Counted from the first letter of the stretch, positions 1-7,774 are shown. The stretch: 34,144 bases of DNA from Phycisphaerae bacterium (GCA_016935885.1 JAFGQA010000501.1:1-34144); one strand, 5' to 3'. A program made the numbers and translations. The notes: generated by a model not told the origin, from the letters alone.

Positions 1-113
1 AAGGGGCAAGGGGCAAGAGGCAAGGGGTAAGGGGAAGGAGGAAAGCGACGGGGCGCGCGGGAGTACTGCCCCCGAGTCCTCTTCCTTGCCGCTTACCCCT
101 TACCCCTTACCCT
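1..113. repeat. Heptamer tandem arrays in inverted orientation, inside the ABC ATPase frame
   Basis: The left array (about 1-42) repeats AAGGGGC and variants every 7 nt. The right array (about 79-112) repeats TTACCCC every 7 nt, preceded by TTGCCGC and CTCTTCC. The two are roughly reverse complements around a GC-rich centre of about 37 nt, so they could form a long imperfect hairpin. The ATPase frame reads through both without a stop. Confidence 0.8.
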
Positions 114-1312
114 CCGATGGCCTGCGGCCATCGGAGTTCTGGGCCCTCCGCGACGTCTCCTTCGAAGTCCGGCGTGGCGAATGCGTCGGACTCATCGGAG
201 CTAATGGTGCCGGCAAGAGCACGCTCTTCTCCATTCTCAGCGGAATCTATGGGCCCAACGAGGGAGGCGTCGAGATCCGCGGCCGACTCCAGGCCCTGAT
301 CGCCCTCGGCGCGGGCTTCCATCCGCTCCTCACCGGGCGTGAGAACATCTATATCAATGGGGCCATCCTCGGCATGACGGCTGCCGAAATGAACCAGCGT
401 CTCGACCGCATCCTCGACTTCGCCGAACTCGGCGATTTCATCGATGCCCCCGTCAGGACCTACAGCTCGGGCATGACGGTTCGACTCGGCTTCAGTGTGG
501 CGGCGCACCTGGATCCCGACATCCTGCTGGTGGACGAGGTCCTGGCCGTGGGCGACGCATCCTTTCAGGAAAAGTGCATGAGTTTCTCCCGCCAGTTGAT
601 CCAGTCCGGAAAGACGATCCTCCTAGTTTCCCACAACATGATACGGATTCAGGCTGCAACCGCGCGATGTCTCTGGCTGGGCCATGGGCAACTGATGGAG
701 GATGCTGCGACTCAGCAAGTGGTGCGCAACTACAAGATGCACATGGTGTCATCCTGGAAGCACGTGGAATCATCGGCGGGCCAGAGGGGTCTGGCCGGGC
801 ATCCGGCGGTCATCATGAGCGTCGAAGCGCAGGACGGACAGGGCCGCATGGTGAATGACCTGCGCCCCGGGGGACAACAGCGGGTCAGAATCGATATCCA
901 CTGCCGGCGCGCGATCGCGTGCGGCAGGCTTTGGATGACTTTCGAAGCCTTGGACAGGGGGGCGCCGCTCCTCGGTGCCAACATGTTCCTGGACGGACAT
1001 TCCATGAGCTTGGCGGAGGGGCGGAACGTGGTGGATATCGTTTTCGACTCGCTCCCTTTCACGCCGGGATCGGTGTGGCGAATCAACGCGGGATTGAGGG
1101 ATTGGGCTTGCCACACGTTGCTGGCCGAAAGCTACGCAACGGAACCGATCGAGGTGACGCCCGGGGAACCCGTGTGTCTCAACGGCATCGGATCGGAACC
1201 TCTGTTGGAACAGGATTCCACGCTTCCCTTGAACCTTCCTTACCGCTGGGTTGTCCAGGAGGGGGCCCATCTGGATCCTTCCGGGGGCAACGAAAGGGCT
1301 GTCGTTGAATGA
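2..1312 (+). CDS. Wzt-like O-antigen/polysaccharide ABC transporter ATP-binding protein (5' end outside window)
   Basis: ATPase that would power export of a lipid-linked glycan with a membrane permease (Wzm, not in this window). Numbered from the TTG at 86: Walker A GANGAGKST at 38-46, signature YSSGM at 126-130, Walker B ILLVDE at 146-151, H-loop His183. A C-terminal region of about 170 residues resembles the beta-sandwich glycan-binding domain of Wzt. The frame has no stop back to base 2, and the residues before FWALRDVSFEV are encoded by tandem repeats, whereas Wzt proteins normally have some 40-50 native residues there. I therefore infer that the true start is upstream of the window and that TTG 86 is not used. 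The stop at 1310 overlaps the region of the next start. The ABC assignment is certain; Wzt type is likely from the C-terminal extension and the glycan context. Confidence 0.9.
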   Translation, partial: RGKGQEARGKGKEESDGARGSTAPESSSLPLTPYPLPSDGLRPSEFWALRDVSFEVRRGECVGLIGANGAGKSTLFSILSGIYGPNEGGVEIRGRLQALIALGAGFHPLLTGRENIYINGAILGMTAAEMNQRLDRILDFAELGDFIDAPVRTYSSGMTVRLGFSVAAHLDPDILLVDEVLAVGDASFQEKCMSFSRQLIQSGKTILLVSHNMIRIQAATARCLWLGHGQLMEDAATQQVVRNYKMHMVSSWKHVESSAGQRGLAGHPAVIMSVEAQDGQGRMVNDLRPGGQQRVRIDIHCRRAIACGRLWMTFEALDRGAPLLGANMFLDGHSMSLAEGRNVVDIVFDSLPFTPGSVWRINAGLRDWACHTLLAESYATEPIEVTPGEPVCLNGIGSEPLLEQDSTLPLNLPYRWVVQEGAHLDPSGGNERAVVE

Positions 1313-2609
1313 TCCGGATCTCGTGAAGATAAGAAAGCTGCTACTGGGGGCATCCTCTGTTCGGCGGCCAGTCAATGGTCTCGGCCGATGGTTGGCCATT
1401 GGGGTTGCGTTCCTGTCGCTCTGGGGCGGAGGCTGTGGGACCATGCATCCGTCCTCCATTGTTCAAGGGCTTTCTGTCGTTCGGAGCAAGCCGTTTGTCA
1501 TTGTTCAGACGGACGAGGCTGCCGGTTGGGGCGTGCTCACGCATCCCTATCTCTGTTCCCTTTCTGAACAGCGCATCATGGTGACGTACAACATGGTGGG
1601 TGATGTTCTTCGCGGCGGAACGCGGCGGGCGATGGCGGACTGGCCCGCTTACAGCGAAGACGGCGGTAAAACCTGGCAGTTCGGTGATCCCATCACTTGG
1701 GCGGATGGGGCGCCCCCCCATGTTACCTCGGCAACCAAGGGCGAAATCATCAGCTTCCATTACGGGTATTGCTTCGGACAGGTCGTGTTGAGCAACGGCT
1801 TGAGGATTGCCGTCGAACGGTTGGCGTCGTCCGGGAAGAAACCCGGGGCGCGCCTTCGCCAGAGAGGGGTATGGAGCCATGACGGGCGGACATGGCATGG
1901 GCCCCGTGAGGTCATTTATGAGCTGGCCGACCCCGTTGATTACATTCTGATATCGCCAAGGGCTGTCCAACTCGGCGACGGCAACCTGCTGTGTGTGGCT
2001 TACGGCCCTCGGCAGAAAGGGGGCAAGTACGATACATATGCGCTGCGGTCGGACGATGGCGGGGCGACTTACCAGCTCCTGTCCGTCGTGGCGAGGTGCG
2101 AGGACGCGCCTTGGGGCAACAACGGCCCCTGCGAACCCACCTTGGAGCGGCTTTCCGACGGGAGTCTGTTCTGCATGATGCGCACAGGTTCGGCAGAGGG
2201 CTCACGCGGCAGGGGCAAGACATGGACGGCGCGCTCCAGTCCGATGCTGAGCGCGCGCAGCCGGGACGGAGGCAAGAGCTGGGAACTCGGGCGAATCAGC
2301 AAGCCGGGCGTCATGCCGGGGCTCCTGGAGCTGAGCAACGGCGTACTGGTGTGTGCGTTCGGCCGCCCCGGCAACAGTCTGATGTTCAGCCTGGACGGCG
2401 GCCGCACATGGATTCGCGAAATGACCTTGACGGCGGCAGATGTTCGAACCACGGGCTACGTGGACATACTTGAAGTGGAACCGGGCAGATTACTTGTCGT
2501 GTACGATGCGTGGGACACGCCGCCGGCGAACGTGTGGCTCTGGGAGCCGCCGCCGCCTGTTTGTGCCGTCTGGGGTGTGTTTGTGGACGTGTCGCGAAGA
2601 GGACAGTGA
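1305..2609 (+). CDS. BNR/Asp-box repeat lipoprotein, sialidase-like
   Basis: Predicted surface or periplasmic lipoprotein with a six-bladed beta-propeller sialidase-like fold. A hydrophobic stretch (LAIGVAFLSLW) is followed by a GGGC lipobox. Five Asp-box motifs follow: SEDGGKTW near 1652, SHDGRTW near 1873, SDDGGATY near 2050, SRDGGKSW near 2260 and SLDGGRTW near 2388. I do not see the FRIP motif of classical GH33 sialidases, so enzymatic activity is uncertain. TTG 1305 has an AAAGGG six bases upstream and overlaps the ATPase stop; GTG 1323 would give a shorter, more typical signal peptide; the frame also extends back to TTG 1251. Its position next to a nonulosonic acid pathway suggests trimming or binding of an acidic sugar, which is inference. 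Confidence 0.75.
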   Translation: MNDPDLVKIRKLLLGASSVRRPVNGLGRWLAIGVAFLSLWGGGCGTMHPSSIVQGLSVVRSKPFVIVQTDEAAGWGVLTHPYLCSLSEQRIMVTYNMVGDVLRGGTRRAMADWPAYSEDGGKTWQFGDPITWADGAPPHVTSATKGEIISFHYGYCFGQVVLSNGLRIAVERLASSGKKPGARLRQRGVWSHDGRTWHGPREVIYELADPVDYILISPRAVQLGDGNLLCVAYGPRQKGGKYDTYALRSDDGGATYQLLSVVARCEDAPWGNNGPCEPTLERLSDGSLFCMMRTGSAEGSRGRGKTWTARSSPMLSARSRDGGKSWELGRISKPGVMPGLLELSNGVLVCAFGRPGNSLMFSLDGGRTWIREMTLTAADVRTTGYVDILEVEPGRLLVVYDAWDTPPANVWLWEPPPPVCAVWGVFVDVSRRGQ

Positions 2610-2667
2610 CAAGGTCCAAGGTGCGACCCGTGTCTGCGGAAGGATTAACAAGTAGCGAGGGTCTGTT

Positions 2668-3720
2668 ATGATAACACCACGATCGTGTGATTACCTCGAT
2701 AACACTCGAGTTCTCATCACGGGCGGCACCGGGTCACTGGGCAGGGCGCTCGTCCGCTTCATCCTCGACGGCACGAAGAGCGCGAAGGTCGTCATCTACA
2801 GCCGCGACGAGTTCAAGCAGTTCCAGATGCAGCAGGTGTTCACACCCGAAGAGAACCGACGGCTCCGGTTCTTCATCGGGGACGTGCGGGATGCCGACCG
2901 GTTGAACAGGGCCATGGAGCGGGTGGACTATGTGATCCATACGGCCGCGCTGAAGCAGGTGCCCGCGGCGGAGTACAACCCCTTCGAATTCGTCAAAACC
3001 AACATCGTGGGCGCGGAGAACGTGATCAATGCCGCCATCACGTGCAACGTCAAGCGGGTCGTCGCCCTGAGCACGGACAAGGCCGCCAATCCGATCAATC
3101 TCTATGGCGCCACGAAGCTCTGTTCCGACAAGATGTTCGTGGCCGGCAACAGCTACAGCGGGCCACAGCACGGCACGCGTTTCTCCGTGGTGCGCTACGG
3201 CAATGTCGTGGGCAGTCGCGGCAGTGTGATTCCGTTTTTCCTGGCCCAGCGGAAGAAGGGCATTCTGCCGATCACGGACGCGCGCATGACGCGGTTCTGG
3301 ATAACGCTCGAGCAGGGCGCCGCGCTGGTTCTGAATGCGCTGAGGGAGATGAAGGGCGGGGAGATCTGGGTGCCCCGGATCCCGAGCATGCGGATCGCGG
3401 ACCTGGCGCGCGTCATCGCCCCGGAGTGCCGGCAGGAGATCGTCGGCATCCGTCCCGGGGAGAAACTGCACGAAGTCATGATTCCGGTAGACGATGGGCG
3501 GCAGAGTCTCGAGTTCAAAGACCACTTCATCATAAAGCCGGCCTTCCCCTGGTGGGATCAGCAGTGGCATACGGGGAAGGGCGGCACGCCTTGCCCGGAT
3601 GGATTCTACTATGGTAGCGACAACAACACGGAGTGGGTCGAAGACGACCAGCTTGCGAAGATGATCGCGTCGCTCGACCTGCCTGAGGCACGGGCATGGG
3701 CCGCGGAACGTGGAGTTTGA
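2668..3720 (+). CDS. pseB: UDP-N-acetylglucosamine 4,6-dehydratase (inverting), PseB
   Basis: First step of pseudaminic acid synthesis: converts UDP-GlcNAc to the 4-keto-6-deoxy-L-arabino sugar, with C5 inversion, using bound NADP. An extended SDR of 350 aa, close to the usual 330-350. Seen: Rossmann motif TGGTGSLG at 18-25, STDKA at 135-139 where the Thr/Asp/Lys of this subfamily sit, and YGATK at 146-150 with the Tyr-Lys pair. FKQFQMQ near residue 49 is typical of PseB/FlaA1-type enzymes. ATG 2668 has GAGGG about seven bases upstream. pseC follows after a repeat-filled gap, which supports PseB over the related CapD/WbpM dehydratases. Confidence 0.93.
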   Translation: MITPRSCDYLDNTRVLITGGTGSLGRALVRFILDGTKSAKVVIYSRDEFKQFQMQQVFTPEENRRLRFFIGDVRDADRLNRAMERVDYVIHTAALKQVPAAEYNPFEFVKTNIVGAENVINAAITCNVKRVVALSTDKAANPINLYGATKLCSDKMFVAGNSYSGPQHGTRFSVVRYGNVVGSRGSVIPFFLAQRKKGILPITDARMTRFWITLEQGAALVLNALREMKGGEIWVPRIPSMRIADLARVIAPECRQEIVGIRPGEKLHEVMIPVDDGRQSLEFKDHFIIKPAFPWWDQQWHTGKGGTPCPDGFYYGSDNNTEWVEDDQLAKMIASLDLPEARAWAAERGV

Positions 3721-3754
3721 ACAGAAGATCGCGAAGGAAGCGAAGAGGAAAGGG
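3718..3754 (+). repeat. Nonamer repeat, copy 1
   Basis: Starts at the pseB stop codon with TGAACAGAAGATCGCGAAGG and continues as degenerate 9-nt units (GGAAGCGAA, GAGGAAAGG). It is the same family as the repeats at 3914, 3981 (inverted) and 4354. Confidence 0.75.
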
Positions 3755-3900
3755 TGCATCCGGATATTCAGAAGGCGGATCGGTGGTCGCATGAGTGCAT
3801 CGGTGCGGCCATCGAGGTGCATCGGCATAAGGGTCCCGGGTTGATCGAATCCATCTACGAGAAATGCATGATGCGGGAACTGCATCCTGCCTGGTGCTGA
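3754..3900 (+). pseudogene. GxxExxY family protein, truncated remnant
   Basis: A 48-codon frame from GTG 3754 reads through the family hallmark: [20 protein letters not shown] followed by EKCMMREL, then HPAWC and a stop. GxxExxY proteins are normally about 120-130 aa, with the GPGLLES.YE motif near residue 30, so only the N-terminal third remains and the remaining two thirds are missing. It lies between direct copies of a nonamer repeat. The family's function is not established. It interrupts what would otherwise be a pseB-pseC junction. Confidence 0.8.
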
Positions 3901-3913
3901 TGCGGAGGGGGAG

Positions 3914-3947
3914 TGAACAGAAGATCGCAAAGGTCGCGAAGACGCGA
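3914..3947 (+). repeat. Nonamer repeat, copy 2
   Basis: TGAACAGAAGATCGCAAAGG followed by TCGCGAAGACGCGAG, in the same orientation as copy 1, so the two direct copies flank the GxxExxY remnant. Confidence 0.75.
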
Positions 3948-3980
3948 GTTGGTTGGTTTATGTGGGGGCAGACATCCTGA

Positions 3981-4003
3981 TCCCCTTTGCGCCCTTCTGT
4001 TCA
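3981..4003 (-). repeat. Nonamer repeat, copy 3 (inverted)
   Basis: The reverse complement begins TGAACAGAAGGGCGCAAAGG, matching copies 1 and 2. It ends seven bases before the pseC ATG at 4011, so it occupies the translation-initiation region. Confidence 0.7.
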
Positions 4004-4010
4004 AACTCTT

Positions 4011-5174
4011 ATGATACCGTATGGAAGACAATTCATTGACGCCGACGACATCGCCGCCGTCGTCGAGGTCCTGAAATCCGACTGGCTGACGACCGGGCCC
4101 AAGGTCGAGGAGTTCGAGCGGGCCTTCGCCGCGTTCACCGGCTCGCAACACGCTGTGGCTGTCAGCAATGGGACGGCCGCACTTCACGCGGCGGTTTATG
4201 CGGCCGGCATCGGCCCCGGCGACGAGGTGATTGTTACGCCGATGTCGTTCGCGGCCAGTGCGAACTGCGTGGTCTATCAGGGCGGCCGGCCGGTGTTCGT
4301 GGATGTGCGGGACGAAGACTTGCTGATAGATCCGGAGCAGATTGAGAGGGTCCTTGAACAGAAGGTCGCAAAGAACGCAAAGGCGATTATCGCGGTGGAT
4401 TACTCCGGCATGACCTGTGATTACGATCGGCTTCGGGATATCGCTCGGAGATACGGCTTGGTTCTCATCGCAGATGCCTGTCATGCCCTCGGTGGTTCGT
4501 ACAAGGGGCGAGCGGTGGGTTCGTTGGCTGACCTGAGCACATTCAGCTTTCACCCCGTCAAGAACATGACCACCGGGGAAGGTGGAGCCGTCACGACCGA
4601 CAACCCCGAGTACGCCGGGCGCCTCCGCCTCTTCCGAAGTCACGGGATCACGGTCGATTTCAAGGAGCGCATGGAAGCGAACTCCTGGTTTTACGAGATG
4701 GTGGACCTCGGCTGGAACTACCGTATCACGGATTTCCAGTGCGCGCTGGGCCTGTCCCAGTTGAAGAAGCTTCCCGGCTGGATCGTCCGCCGCAACGAAA
4801 TCGCTGCCACATATGACGCCGCCTTCGCTGAACTGGCGCCTCAGGTCCGACTTCTTCACCCAATAACCAATAACCAGGAACCAATAACCATCTCCGGCCG
4901 CCACCTTTACGTCATCCGCGTGCCCGCAGCATGCCGCGCAGAGATCTTCGCCGCACTTCGCAAGAAGGGCATCGGCGTCAATGTCCACTACATCCCCATA
5001 CACCTTCACCCGTTCTACCGTCAGCAGTGTGGCACGAAACCCGGCCTTTGCCCGGTTGCCGAAAAAGCTTACGAGGAGCTGATCACGCTGCCGCTATTCG
5101 CGGGAATGTCGGATCACGATGTGGACGACGTCATTGCCGCCGTCCATGAGGTTGTGAACGCTTACTGCCGATAG
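4011..5174 (+). CDS. pseC: UDP-4-amino-4,6-dideoxy-N-acetyl-beta-L-altrosamine transaminase, PseC
   Basis: PLP aminotransferase of the DegT/DnrJ/EryC1/StrS family that transfers an amino group from glutamate to C4 of the PseB product. 387 aa; PseC is usually about 375-385. Seen: the family N-terminus IPYGRQFID, SNGTAALHA at 52-60, ADACHALGG at 154-162 with the PLP-binding Asp155, and FHPVKNMTTGEGG with Schiff-base Lys184. The extra length is at least partly from a heptamer repeat encoding PITNNQEPIT at 284-293. Residues 115-126 are encoded by a nonamer repeat. I chose ATG 4011 over TTG 3987 because the eight extra residues would come from the inverted repeat and the family begins at MIPYG. 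Confidence 0.92.
   Translation: MIPYGRQFIDADDIAAVVEVLKSDWLTTGPKVEEFERAFAAFTGSQHAVAVSNGTAALHAAVYAAGIGPGDEVIVTPMSFAASANCVVYQGGRPVFVDVRDEDLLIDPEQIERVLEQKVAKNAKAIIAVDYSGMTCDYDRLRDIARRYGLVLIADACHALGGSYKGRAVGSLADLSTFSFHPVKNMTTGEGGAVTTDNPEYAGRLRLFRSHGITVDFKERMEANSWFYEMVDLGWNYRITDFQCALGLSQLKKLPGWIVRRNEIAATYDAAFAELAPQVRLLHPITNNQEPITISGRHLYVIRVPAACRAEIFAALRKKGIGVNVHYIPIHLHPFYRQQCGTKPGLCPVAEKAYEELITLPLFAGMSDHDVDDVIAAVHEVVNAYCR
4354..4385 (+). repeat. Nonamer repeat, copy 4, inside pseC
   Basis: TTGAACAGAAGGTCGCAAAG then AACGCAAAGGCG matches the intergenic copies 1-3. It is read in frame as LEQKVAKNAKA (residues 115-125), just before the conserved AIIAVDYSG strand. Confidence 0.65.
4860..4890 (+). repeat. 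CCAATAA heptamer array inside pseC
   Basis: Units CCAATAA, CCAATAA, CCAGGAA, CCAATAA and a partial CCA. It is read in frame as PITNNQEPIT (284-293), in a loop before the conserved HLYVIRVP strand. Confidence 0.8.
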
Positions 5175-5214
5175 CCGCTGCGACCGTCCCGCCGGCGCGT
5201 GTCAGGATATCGCG

Positions 5215-5919
5215 GTGACTCAGAGAACTGAACAGATGGCGGCTTGGGAGGGGGACTTCGGGAGGGAGTACACCGACCGCAACCTCTACTCGGCCGAGGA
5301 ACTGGATGCGACGTATGAGCGCATCTTCGGGCTTTCGCGTACGGCCATGAACTCCGAGTGCCTCGGAAGCCTGGATCGGGGCGCGCGGATTCTTGAGATC
5401 GGGTCGAACGTCGGCAACCAATTGCTCTGTCTGCAGGCCATGGGGTTCGCGAATCTCTACGGCATCGAACTGCAGAAGTATGCCGTCGAACTCTCCAAGA
5501 AACGGACGCATGCCATCAATATCATTCAGGGCTCTGCATTCGACCTCCCTTTCAGAGATGCTTTCTTCGACCTCGTGTTCACGTCGGGCGTCCTGATTCA
5601 CATCAGGCCCGCGGATCTGAAGCAGGTTCTGAAGGAAATACACAGGTGCTCCGGCGGGTTCATCTGGGGTTTCGAGTACTGGTCTCCGGAGGTGACGGAG
5701 ATCAACTATCGCGGGCACAAGGATCTGCTCTGGAAGGCGGACTTCGCGGGCATCTACCTGGAGACATTCCAGGATTTGGAACTGGCCGACATGAAACGCT
5801 ACAGCCGCCAGGGCACCGATCTCGTCGACGCCATGTTTCTGCTGAAGAAGGTCTCCCGGGGTGGCGCAGACGGCCCAACCATGACGGTTCCGCCGACATC
5901 TCCGGGGACAGCGTTTTGA
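5215..5919 (+). CDS. Pseudaminic acid biosynthesis-associated methylase (SAM-dependent)
   Basis: Class I SAM methyltransferase of 234 aa. Seen: an N-terminal segment WEGDFGREYTDRN, the SAM loop ILEIGSNVGNQ at 59-69, the acidic residue of GIEL after the second strand, and DLVFTSGVLIHI as motif IV/post-IV. The length and the FG..YTDRN start match the family found inside Pse clusters (TIGR03587-like). GTG 5215 has AGGA eight bases upstream. The acceptor is unknown; methylation of the nonulosonate or of an intermediate is plausible from context only. It lies 40 bases after pseC and 6 before pseG. Confidence 0.85.
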   Translation: MTQRTEQMAAWEGDFGREYTDRNLYSAEELDATYERIFGLSRTAMNSECLGSLDRGARILEIGSNVGNQLLCLQAMGFANLYGIELQKYAVELSKKRTHAINIIQGSAFDLPFRDAFFDLVFTSGVLIHIRPADLKQVLKEIHRCSGGFIWGFEYWSPEVTEINYRGHKDLLWKADFAGIYLETFQDLELADMKRYSRQGTDLVDAMFLLKKVSRGGADGPTMTVPPTSPGTAF

Positions 5920-5925
5920 GCGGCC

Positions 5926-6984
5926 ATGAGTGAAGGTGTTCTGATCATCCGCGCCGATGCGTCCGCAAGCGTGGGCACAGGTCACGTCATGCGCTGTCTT
6001 GCTCTGGCCCAGGCCTGGCAGGCGGGAGGGGGGCGAGTTGTCCTTGCCAGCGCGAAGTGCCCCGAGGGCTTGTCCCAGCGCATCGAGGCAAGCGGCGTGA
6101 GCTTCGTTTCACTGGAAAGCGCTCATCCCGATGCGGCCGATCTCGAGTCCACCCTGGCCTTGCAGAAACAGCACGACAGCCGCTGGCTGGTCGTGGACGG
6201 ATACCACTTCGACCTTGTCTTTCAGCGGGCCATCCGCTCTGCGGGTTTCCGCTTGATGGTAATCGACGATTACGCGCACTTGTCGGCCTACGAGGCAGAT
6301 ATCCTCCTTAATCAGAACATTGGGGCGGACAAGCTGATCTACGCGGTGAACCGGGAGGCTATCAGACTGCTTGGCCCTCGGTACGCCTTGTTGCGGCCGG
6401 AGTTCCTCAGCGCCCGGAGCTTGGAAAGAGTTGTACCGGAGCAGGCTGGAAACATCCTGGTCACGATGGGCGGCAGTGATCACCCCAATGTCACTGCCCG
6501 GGTCCTGCGCGCGATCCGGTCCCTGGACTTCCCGGGCCTCACGGCCCGGATCGTGGTCGGGCCCGCCAGCCCGCACCGGGTGGAACTGGAGTGCCTGGCG
6601 GCGGAGCCCGGTGCCGTCCGGGTTGATCTGCTTCACGATGTCCGGGATATGCCCGGTCTCATGGCCTGGGCGGACCTGGCTGTCACAGCGGGCGGCAGTA
6701 CATGCTGGGAGCTGGCGTTCAGGGGCGTGCCGATGCTTGTCGCCGTCCTGGCCGAGAACCAGCGAGCCATCGCCGCAGGATTGGAAGAGAAGAGCGCGGG
6801 GATCAACCTGGGCGAGGAGCGGAGCCTGCACCCGGAAGATATCGCCGGACATATCCAATCTTTGGCCGCGGATGCGGCGCGCCGCCGCCGCATGAGCGCC
6901 GCGGGCCGGGCGCTGGTGGATGGACGGGGAACCGCCAGGGTGGTGGGAAAAATGCTTGAGCTTCAGCCAGCCGGACGAAACTGA
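5926..6984 (+). CDS. pseG: UDP-2,4-diacetamido-2,4,6-trideoxy-beta-L-altropyranose hydrolase, PseG
   Basis: Removes UDP from the diacetamido sugar to release the free hexose used by PseI. A GT-B fold protein related to MurG, 352 aa. Seen: RADAS..VGTGHVMRCLALA at the N-terminus with His20 in the GHxxRC position used for catalysis in characterised PseG, a central VTMGGSDHPN nucleotide-binding segment, and TAGGSTCWELAFRGVP in the C-terminal domain where UDP is held. ATG 5926 lies six bases after the methylase stop. Its stop is one base before the formyltransferase ATG. Confidence 0.93.
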   Translation: MSEGVLIIRADASASVGTGHVMRCLALAQAWQAGGGRVVLASAKCPEGLSQRIEASGVSFVSLESAHPDAADLESTLALQKQHDSRWLVVDGYHFDLVFQRAIRSAGFRLMVIDDYAHLSAYEADILLNQNIGADKLIYAVNREAIRLLGPRYALLRPEFLSARSLERVVPEQAGNILVTMGGSDHPNVTARVLRAIRSLDFPGLTARIVVGPASPHRVELECLAAEPGAVRVDLLHDVRDMPGLMAWADLAVTAGGSTCWELAFRGVPMLVAVLAENQRAIAAGLEEKSAGINLGEERSLHPEDIAGHIQSLAADAARRRRMSAAGRALVDGRGTARVVGKMLELQPAGRN

Positions 6985-6985
6985 A

Positions 6986-7774
6986 ATGAGAATCGTACTC
7001 TTTGTGAACAACTGGGTCGGATGGCAGATCACGCGTTGGCTGAAACAGCAAGGTGAATGCATCGCAGGCCTTGTCATTCATCCTCCCGCCAGGCGAAAGT
7101 ACGAGGGGGAGATCATCGAGAGCGCCAGCGTGCCGAGATCCGCTGTCTTTGACGGTTCCCATCTGAACGATCCCGACACCATCCAGGCCCTCGCAACCCT
7201 GAATCCGGATGTGGGCCTTTCCGTCTTCTTTGGCTACATCCTCAAACCCGCCGTCCTGGGCCTGTTCCCAAAGGGTGTCATGAATCTGCATCCCGCGTAC
7301 CTGCCGTACAACCGCGGCGCCCATCCGAACGTCTGGAGTATCGTAGAAGGAACGCCGGCAGGTGTGACAATACACTTCGTGGATGAGGGTATTGACTCGG
7401 GCGATGTTATCGCCAGGACGCCGGTTCCAGTCTATACGACCGACACGGGAGAGACGCTGTATCGGAGACTGGAAGAGGCGTGCGTCGATATCTTCAAGAC
7501 GGCCTGGCCTCAGATCAAGGCGGGGTCGGCACCACGAATAGCCCAGAGGCCGGACGAAGGTTCAACCCATCGGGCGAGCGACGTGGCGAAGATTGACAGA
7601 ATCGACCCGCACGCTTCGTACAGTGCCATGGAATTGATCAACATCCTGCGCGCAAGGACGTTCCCGCCATATAAGGGCGCGTACTTCGAGGTGGACGGTC
7701 AGCGGGTCTACCTGCGTCTTCAACTTCTCACCGAGGATGACATACAGAAGGAGTCACATGGGCGGCACGATTAG
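6986..7774 (+). CDS. Formyltransferase family protein (probable sugar N-formyltransferase)
   Basis: Related to methionyl-tRNA formyltransferase and to ArnA/WlaRD-type sugar formyltransferases that use N10-formyl-tetrahydrofolate. 262 aa. Seen: MNLHPAYLPYNRGAHPN with Asn100 and His102, then HFVDEGIDSGDVIA with Asp137 completing the usual Asn-His-Asp triad. The C-terminal domain that binds tRNA in Fmt is short or absent, favouring a small-molecule acceptor. ATG 6986 starts one base after the pseG stop. The gene overlaps pseI by 17 bases. By position it should formylate an amino group on a Pse intermediate or on the sugar made by the second aminotransferase; this is inference. Confidence 0.85.
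   Translation: MRIVLFVNNWVGWQITRWLKQQGECIAGLVIHPPARRKYEGEIIESASVPRSAVFDGSHLNDPDTIQALATLNPDVGLSVFFGYILKPAVLGLFPKGVMNLHPAYLPYNRGAHPNVWSIVEGTPAGVTIHFVDEGIDSGDVIARTPVPVYTTDTGETLYRRLEEACVDIFKTAWPQIKAGSAPRIAQRPDEGSTHRASDVAKIDRIDPHASYSAMELINILRARTFPPYKGAYFEVDGQRVYLRLQLLTEDDIQKESHGRHD

Noticed and set aside
1..113. Intrinsic terminator or promoter region before the ABC ATPase
   Set aside because: The inverted arrays could fold, but the frame is open throughout and the protein lacks its usual N-terminus, so coding is more likely.
2734..3930. 398-aa minus-strand frame opposite pseB
   Set aside because: Entirely antisense to a clear PseB; Arg/His/Asp-rich composition typical of shadow frames in GC-rich DNA.
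3987..4010. TTG start for pseC
   Set aside because: It would begin inside the inverted nonamer repeat and add residues not found in the family; ATG 4011 gives the normal MIPYG start.
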